DNA of 16,265 nt, taken from NCBI GenBank assembly GCA_023416515.1, contig JAEZHP010000113.1:1-16265 (forward strand). Direction: 5' to 3'. Positions 6,904 to 13,311 of this stretch are shown piece after piece (positions within the stretch are counted from its first letter, which is position 1; every line of letters begins with the position of its first letter). The DNA comes from Pseudomonadota bacterium (GTDB lineage Bacteria; Pseudomonadota; Alphaproteobacteria; Sphingomonadales; Sphingomonadaceae). The notes beneath the pieces are model-generated. The model was given only the letters and a program-made list of their open reading frames with translations, was not told the origin of the DNA and made no database searches. Position numbers and translations under genes: made by a program.

Positions 6904-6917
6904 CCGCCGGGCGGCGG
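6904..6917. terminator. Small GC hairpin between convergent gapR and PilZ genes
   Basis: CCGCC (6904-6908) and GGCGG (6913-6917) flank the tetraloop GGGC in the 21-nt gap between the two converging stop codons. Its position suits a bidirectional transcription end, but the stem is only 5 bp and neither strand has a T-tract, so termination is uncertain. Confidence 0.2.
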
Positions 6918-6920
6918 CGC

Positions 6921-7310
6921 TCAGGCGCGGCCGCCGGCCTTGCGGACGATCATGTCGACGACGGCCGGGTGAAGAGGCCGGCCGAACGAACATCCAATGA
7001 AGTGGCCGGTGCTCCAGGCGACGGTGGCGTGAAGCGGCTCGAGGCCGGGCAGTCGAAGCCACACGTCGGAGCCCTTGTTGAGCTCGAGATGAGTCGAGGC
7101 GCGAAAGCCCTCGGGCGACAGGTCGAGGACTCGAACGGAGACTCCGCTGGCACCGCGCTGGCGGAGGGCGGCGTCGACCTCGACGTCGATTCGCTGGGAC
7201 TTGCGCGGCTTGCGCTCGTGGTTGCTGCCGGGCCAGCTCGACAATTCGGCATCGAAGCCGTTGCCGTCACCGCCGGCGGGCGACTGCCAAGGGCTGCCGA
7301 GCGCGTCCAC
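6921..7310 (-). CDS. PilZ-domain protein (second of tandem pair)
   Basis: 129-residue protein with a C-terminal PilZ domain that should bind cyclic di-GMP. The binding motifs are complete: Arg36-x-x-x-Arg40 (RKSQR) and Asp63-x-Ser65-x-x-Gly68 (DLSPEG), followed by the beta strand VAWSTGHFIGCSFGRPLHP. The first 30 residues are a polar Gly/Ser/Pro-rich tail. GTG 7310 is preferred because TGAGG stands about 8 nt upstream and it falls 8 nt after the stop of the first PilZ gene; a longer reading from 7364 would overlap that gene by 46 nt. No output domain is attached, so it is a stand-alone receptor acting on an unknown partner. The start is less certain than the domain. Confidence 0.85.
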   Translation of the reverse strand: MDALGSPWQSPAGGDGNGFDAELSSWPGSNHERKPRKSQRIDVEVDAALRQRGASGVSVRVLDLSPEGFRASTHLELNKGSDVWLRLPGLEPLHATVAWSTGHFIGCSFGRPLHPAVVDMIVRKAGGRA

Positions 7311-7318
7311 GCGCGGCC

Positions 7319-7753
7319 TCAGAACTCGCCGTCGGGAAGGTTGATTCCGACCTGAACGCCCCAAGCGGCGGCCAGAGCGCGCTCGCGCTCACTGGCATTT
7401 TCCTTGATTCCGGGGCGGCGGAAGCGCTCGCGCGCCTGGAGGTTGCTGACCCGCTTCAGCTGGACGAGCATCTCGTTCTCGTCGATCTGGTGATGGAATT
7501 CGAGGCCGACCCGGCCCTGACCGGCCCAGGCGACACGCGCCGGGACGGTGATCGGCCCGCGCGAGAACACGACCTCGCTTCCTTCCGGCGGAGTCGGCGA
7601 GCATTCCACCAGCGCGCCCTTCTGCGACAGGTCGCGGAGGCGCGCGTCGATCTCGCCATAAGGAGTCTGCAATTTGGCGGCGAGCAGCACCCGGGCGCGC
7701 TTCGCCCTTCGAGTGCCGGAACCCGGAGCCGCCGTGAAATTCTCTACGCCCAT
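7319..7753 (-). CDS. PilZ-domain protein (first of tandem pair)
   Basis: 144-residue stand-alone PilZ protein and probable c-di-GMP receptor. The N-terminal Arg15-x-x-x-Arg19 (RRAKR) and Asp41-x-Ser43-x-x-Gly46 (DLSQKG) motifs are intact, then the strand ARVAWAGQGRVGLEF. About 55 charged residues follow the barrel (from HHQIDENE to the end), probably helical, and could contact a partner. ATG 7753 is preceded by GAGG about 7 nt upstream. It forms a likely two-gene operon with the next PilZ gene (8-nt gap). The two proteins are clearly different in sequence outside the motifs, so this is not a recent duplication. A CtrA-like site lies 43-57 nt upstream. Confidence 0.9.
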   Translation of the reverse strand: MGVENFTAAPGSGTRRAKRARVLLAAKLQTPYGEIDARLRDLSQKGALVECSPTPPEGSEVVFSRGPITVPARVAWAGQGRVGLEFHHQIDENEMLVQLKRVSNLQARERFRRPGIKENASERERALAAAWGVQVGINLPDGEF

Positions 7754-7795
7754 TCTTCAGCCTCGCATGCTTGCGCCACCCTAGGTCGTTCATCC

Positions 7796-7810
7796 CTAAT
7801 GGAGGGTTAA
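7796..7810 (-). promoter_or_regulatory. Candidate CtrA-binding site upstream of PilZ pair
   Basis: On the minus strand the sequence TTAACCCTCCATTAG fits the full CtrA box TTAA-N7-TTAA at 7 of 8 defined bases. It starts 57 nt before the first PilZ ATG, where a CtrA-controlled promoter could sit. CtrA commonly governs motility and c-di-GMP-related genes in alphaproteobacteria. A single site with one mismatch is suggestive only. Confidence 0.4.
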
Positions 7811-7829
7811 ACCGGGCCTCTCGATCGGG

Positions 7830-7865
7830 CGAATTTGTGTGGGCAAATCGTGCGCGTTGACGCGC
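7830..7865 (+). promoter_or_regulatory. Two inverted repeats in the ltaE leader
   Basis: ATTTG (7833-7837) and CAAAT (7844-7848) form an inverted repeat with a 6-nt spacer; CG bases outside both arms extend it around one bulged A. Directly after it, GCGCG (7852-7856) and CGCGC (7861-7865) form a hairpin with loop TTGA. Both lie 29-64 nt upstream of the threonine aldolase ATG. The first resembles an operator and the second a leader hairpin. No regulator can be named. Confidence 0.3.
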
Positions 7866-7893
7866 CCGCCGAAGGCTCGCAAGGGGGGCCGCC

Positions 7894-8898
7894 ATGCGCT
7901 TCTTTTCCGACAATGCCGCCGCCGTCTGCCCCGAGGTGATGCAGGCGATCGCCGAGGCCAACCGGCTCGACACCGCCTATGACGGCGACGCGCTCAGCAA
8001 GGGCTTGTCGAAGGCCTTTTCGGAGCTGTTCGAAAAGGAGGTCGCGGCGCTGTGGGTGGGCACCGGAACGGCGGCCAATTCGCTTGCCCTCGCCGAGCTG
8101 TGCCCGCCGCACGGAGCGGTGATCTGCCACAAGGACGCGCACATCAACAATGACGAGTGCGGCGCCCCGGAATTCTACACCCATGGCGCCAAATTGCTGA
8201 CCGTCGAGGGGCCGGGGGCCAAGCTCACGCCCGCAAGCCTGGGCGAGAGGCTCGACCTGGTGCCGGACGGCGTCCACTGGATGAAGCCGCACGCGGTCTC
8301 GATCACCAACGCCACCGAATATGGCCTGGTCTACACGCCGGAGGAGACGGCCGCGATCGGCGCGGTTTGCAAGGAGCGCGGCCTGCGGCTTCATCTCGAC
8401 GGCGCCCGCTTCGCCAACGCGGTGGCGAGGCTGGGCTGCTCGCCGGCGGAGCTGACCTGGCGGGCCGGAGTCGACATCCTGTCGTTCGGATTCGTCAAGA
8501 ATGGCGGCATGTCGGCGGAGGCGCTGATCTTCTTCGACCCGGAGCGAGCCGCAGCGACGCATTATCGCCGCAAGCGTGCCGGCCATCTGCTTTCCAAGGG
8601 CCGCTACCTCGCGGCGCAAATCCACGCGATGCTGGATGGCGATTTGTGGATCCGCAACGGCCGGCTCGCCAACGACGCCGCCGACCGCATCGCGGCCGCA
8701 GCCGGGGCCGATCGCCTGGTCGAGCCGGTCGAGGCCAACGAGTTGTTCCTCAAGGTCAGCGCCGAGGAGGCCGCGGCATTGCGCGCTCAGGGATTCGACT
8801 TCTACGATTGGGCCCCGGGGGAGGTTCGGCTGGTGACGAGCTGGGACAGCGATCCTGCCCATGTCGACTCGCTCGCCGCCGCGATCCGCGCGCTCTGA
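7894..8898 (+). CDS. ltaE: Low-specificity L-threonine aldolase / beta-eliminating lyase family PLP enzyme
   Basis: 334-residue fold-type I PLP enzyme expected to cleave L-threonine or L-allo-threonine to glycine and acetaldehyde. Typical segments are FFSDNAAAVCPEVMQAI at the start, YDGDALSKGLSKAFSELF, the cofactor-binding GTGTAANSLAL (56-66), His83 in KDAHINNDE, the HLDGAR motif with Asp169 that pairs with the PLP ring nitrogen, and SFGFVKNGG with the probable Schiff-base Lys202. Length fits the family (about 330-350). AAGGGGGG at 7881-7888 gives a strong ribosome-binding site for ATG 7894. The EamA transporter follows 7 nt after the stop, suggesting co-transcription. Exact stereospecificity cannot be read from sequence; related tryptophanase-like lyases are the alternative. 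Confidence 0.93.
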   Translation: MRFFSDNAAAVCPEVMQAIAEANRLDTAYDGDALSKGLSKAFSELFEKEVAALWVGTGTAANSLALAELCPPHGAVICHKDAHINNDECGAPEFYTHGAKLLTVEGPGAKLTPASLGERLDLVPDGVHWMKPHAVSITNATEYGLVYTPEETAAIGAVCKERGLRLHLDGARFANAVARLGCSPAELTWRAGVDILSFGFVKNGGMSAEALIFFDPERAAATHYRRKRAGHLLSKGRYLAAQIHAMLDGDLWIRNGRLANDAADRIAAAAGADRLVEPVEANELFLKVSAEEAAALRAQGFDFYDWAPGEVRLVTSWDSDPAHVDSLAAAIRAL

Positions 8899-8905
8899 GC
8901 CGCCG

Positions 8906-9844
8906 GTGGAGCAGCGCGAGCAGGGGCTTTCGACCCCGTCGATCCTGATCCCGTTCCTCCTGATCACCTTGATCTGGAGCTCGACCTGGATCGTCATCAA
9001 GGACCAATTGGGCGCGGGCGCCGGGGCGGTTCCTCCGTCCTGGTCGGTCGCCTACCGCTTCACCTTCGCGAGCGCGGCGATGTTCGCGATGGCGCGGATC
9101 AGCGGGGCTCCGCTGAAGCTCGGCCGCAAGGGGCATCTGCTCGCGCTCGCGATCGGAATCCCGCAGTTCGTGCTCAACTTCAACTTCGTCTACGCGGCCG
9201 AGCAATATGTCACCTCCGGCATCGTCGCGGTGGTGTTCGCGCTCCTGGTCGTGCCCAATGCGGGCTTCGCCAGATTGTTCTTCGGCCATGAGCTCAGCCG
9301 CCGCTTCCTGATCGGATCGGCGGTGGCGATGGCGGGCGTGGTGCTTCTGTTCGTCGCGGAGATGCGCGTGTCGGAGGCGCGCCCGGGCCAGGTCATGCTC
9401 GGAATCGGCTTCACCCTGATCGCGATCCTGTCCGCATCGGTGGGGAACCTGATGCAGCTGGTCGACGAGGTGAAGAAGATGCCGGTGGCGAGCCTGCTCG
9501 CCTGGGCGATGCTCTACGGCACGATCGCCAATGCGGGGATCGCCGTGGCGCTCTACGGCGCGCCGGTCGTCGAGAGCCGGCCGGCCTATTGGCTGGGCCT
9601 GCTCTATCTCGGCCTCGTCGCCTCGGCCCTCGCCTTCTTCTTCTACTACCGGATCCTTCGGGTCATCGGGCCGGGCAAGGCCGCCTATTCGAGCGTCCTC
9701 GTGCCGATCGTGGCGATGCTGCTGTCGACTGTGTTCGAGGATTATCGCTGGACCGCGCTCGCGGCGGCGGGCGGGGTGCTCGCCATCGCCGGGCTCGTCG
9801 TCGCGCTCGGGGCGCGGCGGCCGACCCCGGTCATCATCGACTAG
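8906..9844 (+). CDS. DMT superfamily (EamA) transporter
   Basis: 312-residue inner-membrane protein with about ten hydrophobic helices arranged as two EamA repeats (roughly residues 12-145 and 160-300). The usual first helix LITLIWSSTWIVIKDQLG and the later SALAFFFYYRILRVIGPGKAAYSSVLVPIVAMLLS block are distinctive. Family members export amino acids and other small metabolites. Its position directly behind a threonine aldolase suggests an amino-acid-related substrate, which is inference only. GTG 8906 is preferred because it avoids overlap with the upstream gene; ATG 8861, 38 nt inside that gene, is the alternative and adds 15 polar residues. Neither has a convincing Shine-Dalgarno. It ends 5 nt before the convergent small gene. 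Confidence 0.92.
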   Translation: MEQREQGLSTPSILIPFLLITLIWSSTWIVIKDQLGAGAGAVPPSWSVAYRFTFASAAMFAMARISGAPLKLGRKGHLLALAIGIPQFVLNFNFVYAAEQYVTSGIVAVVFALLVVPNAGFARLFFGHELSRRFLIGSAVAMAGVVLLFVAEMRVSEARPGQVMLGIGFTLIAILSASVGNLMQLVDEVKKMPVASLLAWAMLYGTIANAGIAVALYGAPVVESRPAYWLGLLYLGLVASALAFFFYYRILRVIGPGKAAYSSVLVPIVAMLLSTVFEDYRWTALAAAGGVLAIAGLVVALGARRPTPVIID

Positions 9845-9849
9845 CCGGC

Positions 9850-10227
9850 TTACTGTTCGACGCGGCAGCGGACCTGATATTGCCGTCCGCCATAGCGCAG
9901 GGTTCCGGAATATTGGCCGCGCTCGCTCGGACGGGTCGTGCGAAGGCGGGCGACGTAGCGGCTGCCGCTGGAATCGACGATGTCGACGTGGAGCGCTCGC
10001 TCGTCCAGCCAGGATTGAGCGATCGTCGCGCCGCCATTTCCGGTGACCGTACCGTCGCCGAAGCGCGCCTGTGCGATGACGGGCCCGGCCATGTGGCCGA
10101 TGACCAGATCGAGGCTGATCTCGGGATTGATCGTCCCTCGGCAGCTCGCGCTTCCGGTCGCCTGGGCAGGGGCCGCGCCGACCAGAAAGGCGGCGGTCGC
10201 GAAAGCTGCGGCGGTGACTGATCTCAT
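9850..10227 (-). CDS. Small secreted protein of unknown function
   Basis: 125-residue exported protein. Residues 1-23 are a signal peptide (MRSVTAAAFATAAFLVGAAP, cut probably after AQA). The mature part has two Cys (29 and 121) near its ends, likely a disulfide, and an alternating pattern rich in Gly, Arg and Thr (GDGTVTGNGG, TLRYGGRQYQVRC) that suggests a small beta structure. I do not recognise a family. ATG 10227 has GGAGTGAGA just upstream. Longer reading frames on this strand continue upstream only through trmB and are not used. It diverges from trmB (51-nt gap) and converges on the EamA gene. Confidence 0.8.
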   Translation of the reverse strand: MRSVTAAAFATAAFLVGAAPAQATGSASCRGTINPEISLDLVIGHMAGPVIAQARFGDGTVTGNGGATIAQSWLDERALHVDIVDSSGSRYVARLRTTRPSERGQYSGTLRYGGRQYQVRCRVEQ

Positions 10228-10278
10228 TCTTCTCACTCCGGCTTGGCTCTTTGTCCCGCCGCGACTAACCCCCGCGAC

Positions 10279-10959
10279 GTGAACGATCCTATTACAATCC
10301 GCCGCCTCTACGGGCGCCGCTCCGGGCACAAGCTTCGCGTCGGCCAGGCCGACCTGGTCGAGAAATTGCTGCCCGAAGTGTCGGTGCCGGAGGAAGGGCC
10401 GCTGACGTCGGCCCTGCTGTTCGGAGACGAGCGGCCGCTGCACTTCGAGATCGGCTTCGGCTCGGGCGAGCATCTCGGCTACCGCGCCGACATGCTTCCG
10501 GACCACGGCTTCATCGGCGCCGAGCCGTTCATCAACGGCGTCGTCGGTGCGTTGAGCCAGATCCGCACCAAGCATCTCACCAATGTGCGCCTGCACATGG
10601 GCGACGCACTCGACGTGCTCGAACGGCTTCCCGATTCGAGCCTTCGCTTCGTCTATCTGCTCCATCCGGACCCCTGGCCGAAGGCGCGCCACGCCAAGCG
10701 GCGGATGCTCAATCACGGGCCGCTCGACTTGATCGCGGCCAAGCTTCAGCCGGGCGGCGAGTTCAGGCTCGGCACCGACGACCCCACTTATTGCCGCTGG
10801 TCGATGATGATCATGCGCCAGCGCACGGACTTTCGCTGGCTGGTCGAGAAGGCCTCCGATTTCCTGACCCGTCCCGGGGGATGGCCGGAGACCCGCTACG
10901 AGGCGAAGGCGCGGCGCAAAGGGCACGAAGTCTGGTACTTCCGCTACCAGCGGGTGTGA
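10279..10959 (+). CDS. trmB: tRNA (guanine-N7-)-methyltransferase
   Basis: 226-residue class I SAM-dependent methyltransferase that forms m7G46 in the variable loop of tRNA. Features are the N-terminal RRLYGRRSGHKLR, the SAM motif FEIGFGSGEH (56-65), GAEPF (80-84), the diagnostic LHPDPWPKARHAKRR (128-142) and GTDDPTY (165-171), and the C-terminal RYEAKARRKGHEVWYFRY. GTG 10279 is chosen because the encoded MNDPITIRRLYGRR fits the usual family start; a TTG at 10243 would add 12 residues into the divergent promoter gap. No strong Shine-Dalgarno is present. Confidence 0.96.
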   Translation: MNDPITIRRLYGRRSGHKLRVGQADLVEKLLPEVSVPEEGPLTSALLFGDERPLHFEIGFGSGEHLGYRADMLPDHGFIGAEPFINGVVGALSQIRTKHLTNVRLHMGDALDVLERLPDSSLRFVYLLHPDPWPKARHAKRRMLNHGPLDLIAAKLQPGGEFRLGTDDPTYCRWSMMIMRQRTDFRWLVEKASDFLTRPGGWPETRYEAKARRKGHEVWYFRYQRV

Positions 10960-10968
10960 CTCGGCGCC

Positions 10969-11364
10969 TTATTCGCGGTCGAGTCCATCGACGGTGATGT
11001 CCACCCAGTCGGGCTTGCGCTCGTCATAGACCGAGACGGATGGCGCGGGGAAATCGACGTCGGCGAAGCCTCCGGCCGGGACAGCGATGGTCCCGGGCAT
11101 TCCTTCGGAAAGGTAGGCGACGGTCGAGCCGCAATTTGGGCAGAACAGGAAGCGGGCCTTGTTGCCGCTGTCGGCGACCCGCTCCCATTCCCTATGCTCG
11201 CCGCTGATCCTGACCTGATCCTCGGGCCAGCGCGCCTGATAGGCGAAGGCGCTGCCGCTTCGCCTCTTGCAGTCGAGGCAGTGACAAACGGAGATTCGGA
11301 ACGGCTCGCCGGTGCATTCCGCCTGCAGCTGGCCGCAGGGGCAGGAGGCCGTGCGGACGGTCAC
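10969..11364 (-). CDS. GFA/CENP-V domain zinc protein
   Basis: 131-residue protein of the GFA (glutathione-dependent formaldehyde-activating enzyme-like) superfamily. The zinc ligands are present: Cys8 and Cys10 (CPCG), Cys27, Cys29 and Cys32 (CHCLDC) and Cys75/Cys78 (FCPNCGS), followed by the usual IAVPAGGFAD segment. The founding member is linked to S-hydroxymethylglutathione formation, but that activity is disputed and most homologues are uncharacterised. It starts with GTG 11364, which overlaps the TGA of the upstream dehydrogenase (GTGA) and lacks its own Shine-Dalgarno, so translation is probably coupled. It converges on trmB with a 9-nt gap. Confidence 0.92.
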   Translation of the reverse strand: MTVRTASCPCGQLQAECTGEPFRISVCHCLDCKRRSGSAFAYQARWPEDQVRISGEHREWERVADSGNKARFLFCPNCGSTVAYLSEGMPGTIAVPAGGFADVDFPAPSVSVYDERKPDWVDITVDGLDRE

Positions 11365-12545
11365 CGAGCGGGAGTCAGCCGGAGCAGCCGGCCCTGCGAA
11401 TCGCGGCCGCCATCCTCGAGCAGGAAGATGGAGCCGTCGGGACCCTGGTCGACGGCGCGGATTCGCGCGTTCATCGGGTAGCGGGCGACCTCGCGGGCGG
11501 TGTTGCCGTCGATCGCGACCCGGATCAGCGCCTGGCTCGACAGGCCGCCGATCAGCGCGTTGCCGCGCCAGTCGCGGAACTGGCTGCCGGTGTAGAAGAT
11601 CAGGCTGGAAGGCGAGATGACCGGGGTCCAGGTGATCTCCGGGGCGTTGAACTCGGGCCTTGTGTCGTGGTCGGGGATCGGGCGGCCGTCATAATGATCG
11701 CCGTTCGACACGATCGGATAGCCGTAATTGGAGCCGCGCTCGATGAGGTTGAACTCGTCGCCGCCGGCCGGGCCCATCTCATTCTCCCACAAGCGGCCGT
11801 CGGGAGCGAAGGCGAGGCCGAGCGGGTTGCGATGGCCAAGCGTCCAGATCTGGGCGGTCACTCCGCCGCGGCTCGCGAAGGGGTTGCCGGCCGGGACCGA
11901 GCCGTCGTCGTTGAGGCGGAGAATCTTGCCGGCGTTGGAGTTCATGTCCTGGGCGGGGGTGAACTCCTGGCGCTCGCCGGAGCTGATGAAGAGATGGCCG
12001 TCCGGCGAGAAGGCGATCCGGTGGGCGAAGTGGCCGCGTCCGCTAAACTTCGGCACCTGCCGCCAGATCACCTGCAGCCCGTCGAGCTGGTAGCCCACCG
12101 GCGCCCCGGGCATCGCGGCCGAGATGGTGAGCAGCCGCGCGCGACCGACAACGGCGCCTCGCGTGCCGTCCGGTCCCGGCTCGACCCAGCTCAGATAGAC
12201 CAGACCGTTGTTGGCGAATTGCGGGTGGAGGACGACGTCGCCGAGGCCGCCCTGGCCGCCTGCATCGACCTGCGGGACGCCGGCGACGTCGACCATTCGG
12301 TTCTGCCCGTTCCGGCGCGACCAGTGGACCAGTCGTCCGCTCTTCTCGGTGATCAGGGCCGATCCATCGGGGAGGAAGGCCATCGCCCAGGGCGACTCGA
12401 AATCGGCGATGACTTCGACATTGAACGGCTGGGCGGAAGCCTGCGCCGACGCCGCATTGTTGCCCGCGGTCTCCACCGCCTCGCCATTGCCGGCGCAGCC
12501 GATCAGGGCGAGGAGGGGAAGTCCGGCGTAGAGGATGGGGCGCAT
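11361..12545 (-). CDS. PQQ-dependent sugar dehydrogenase-like lipoprotein (GSDH/YliI family)
   Basis: 394-residue six-bladed beta-propeller of the glucose/sorbosone dehydrogenase family (like E. coli YliI, aldose sugar dehydrogenase), which oxidises sugars with PQQ. Family blocks are FESPWAMAFLPDG, KFSGRGHFAHRIAFSPDGHL with the catalytic-type His, WTLGHRNPLGLAF, NEMGPAGGDEFNLI and GSNYGYP. Residues 1-16 form a lipoprotein signal with Cys17 (LALIGC), so the protein is probably lipid-anchored in the periplasm, followed by a low-complexity Ala/Ser/Gln linker. ATG 12545 is chosen because AGGAG stands 9 nt upstream and the signal begins there; ATG 12578 is the longer alternative. No PQQ biosynthesis gene is in the window. 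It is the first gene of a two-gene unit with the GFA gene. Confidence 0.93.
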   Translation of the reverse strand: MRPILYAGLPLLALIGCAGNGEAVETAGNNAASAQASAQPFNVEVIADFESPWAMAFLPDGSALITEKSGRLVHWSRRNGQNRMVDVAGVPQVDAGGQGGLGDVVLHPQFANNGLVYLSWVEPGPDGTRGAVVGRARLLTISAAMPGAPVGYQLDGLQVIWRQVPKFSGRGHFAHRIAFSPDGHLFISSGERQEFTPAQDMNSNAGKILRLNDDGSVPAGNPFASRGGVTAQIWTLGHRNPLGLAFAPDGRLWENEMGPAGGDEFNLIERGSNYGYPIVSNGDHYDGRPIPDHDTRPEFNAPEITWTPVISPSSLIFYTGSQFRDWRGNALIGGLSSQALIRVAIDGNTAREVARYPMNARIRAVDQGPDGSIFLLEDGGRDSQGRLLRLTPAR

Positions 12546-12624
12546 GTACGGGCTCCTGGAATGAGGTTGGCACTCCAATCAAAGGAGCGCGCGCAGAGGT
12601 CAAGCGCCGCCCCGGGGAAAGCGG

Positions 12625-12653
12625 TTGCCGCGCGGCCCTGTCGCGCATATATG
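12625..12653 (+). promoter_or_regulatory. Candidate sigma70 promoter for the rimP-nusA-infB operon
   Basis: TTGCCG (12625-12630) and TATATG (12648-12653) are separated by exactly 17 bp and each matches the consensus at 4 of 6 bases. Transcription would start near 12660, leaving a leader of about 100 nt before rimP. The site lies in the 216-base divergent gap between the dehydrogenase and rimP, which otherwise holds no gene. Confidence 0.45.
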
Positions 12654-12659
12654 GCATTC

Positions 12660-12732
12660 ACCTCCTCGACATCGACAGATGCCTGAGGCTGGTCCCGGGG
12701 ACGGGGCCGGCGCGGGAGGTCTTGGTTTTTTT
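12660..12732 (+). promoter_or_regulatory. Structured rimP leader with terminator-like T-tract
   Basis: ACCTCC (12660-12665) and GGAGGT (12715-12720) are perfectly complementary and enclose a GC-rich region with a smaller stem, GTCC (12692-12695) and GGAC (12699-12702). Five bases after the closing arm comes a run of seven T (12726-12732), unusual in this GC-rich window. Together this resembles an intrinsic terminator or attenuator placed before rimP. The GGAGGT arm is also a Shine-Dalgarno-like word but is too far from the TTG at 12762 to serve it. The long loop weakens the terminator reading; no folding was calculated. Confidence 0.35.
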
Positions 12733-12761
12733 ACGTCCTGGTTTTCGCTTGGGAATTTTCG

Positions 12762-13310
12762 TTGGCCGAACTTGCCGAACTGCAGCAGCTGATCGAGCCC
12801 GCCGTCGAGGCGGAGGGGCTCGCGCTGGTGCGAGTCAAGATGACGGGCGGCAAGTCAGATCCCACGCTCCAGGTGATGGCCGAAGATCCGGCAACCCGCC
12901 AGCTCACGCTCGACGATTGCGCTCGGCTGTCGCGGCGCCTGTCCGAGATGCTCGACGCGCTCGAGGCCGAGGGCAAGGACCCGATCGAGGGCGCCTACCG
13001 GCTCGAGGTCAGCTCGCCCGGAATCGACCGGCCGCTGACCCGGCTTCAGGATTTCGAGGACTGGAAGGGCCATGAGGCGCGCGTCGCGCTGGTCGATCCG
13101 GTCGCGGAGCGCAAGCAGGTCGCCGGCCCGCTGCTCGGAATCGAGCGCGAACTGATCGGGATCGACGTTCCCGGCCATGGCGAGATGTGGGTGACCCTGG
13201 CGAACATCCGAAGCGCCAAGCTCATCATGACCGACAAGCTCATCGAGGCGACCGCGCCGCTGTCCGCGGAAGGCGCCGACCAGATCAAAGTGGAAGGACA
13301 GGATACCTAA
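12762..13310 (+). CDS. rimP: Ribosome maturation factor RimP
   Basis: 182-residue cytoplasmic protein needed for 30S subunit maturation. The N-terminal domain carries LQQLIEPAVEAEGLALVRVKM and the diagnostic YRLEVSSPGIDRPLTRLQDFE (about 84-104); the C-terminal SH3-like domain follows (GHEARVALVDP through MWVTLANIRSAKLI). TTG 12762 is the only reasonable start: no ATG or GTG lies upstream in frame and the encoded (M)AELAELQQLIEP begins as in relatives. Only a short GGGAA lies nearby, so initiation is probably weak. The next gene starts one base after its stop. Confidence 0.96.
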   Translation: MAELAELQQLIEPAVEAEGLALVRVKMTGGKSDPTLQVMAEDPATRQLTLDDCARLSRRLSEMLDALEAEGKDPIEGAYRLEVSSPGIDRPLTRLQDFEDWKGHEARVALVDPVAERKQVAGPLLGIERELIGIDVPGHGEMWVTLANIRSAKLIMTDKLIEATAPLSAEGADQIKVEGQDT

Positions 13311-13311
13311 A

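Noticed and set aside
7807..9000. Minus-strand open frame of 397 codons opposite the threonine aldolase
   Set aside because: Antisense artefact; the plus-strand gene has complete PLP-enzyme motifs and a strong ribosome-binding site.
11667..12686. Plus-strand open frame of 339 codons opposite the sugar dehydrogenase
   Set aside because: Antisense artefact; it also runs through the lipoprotein signal region and the rimP promoter.
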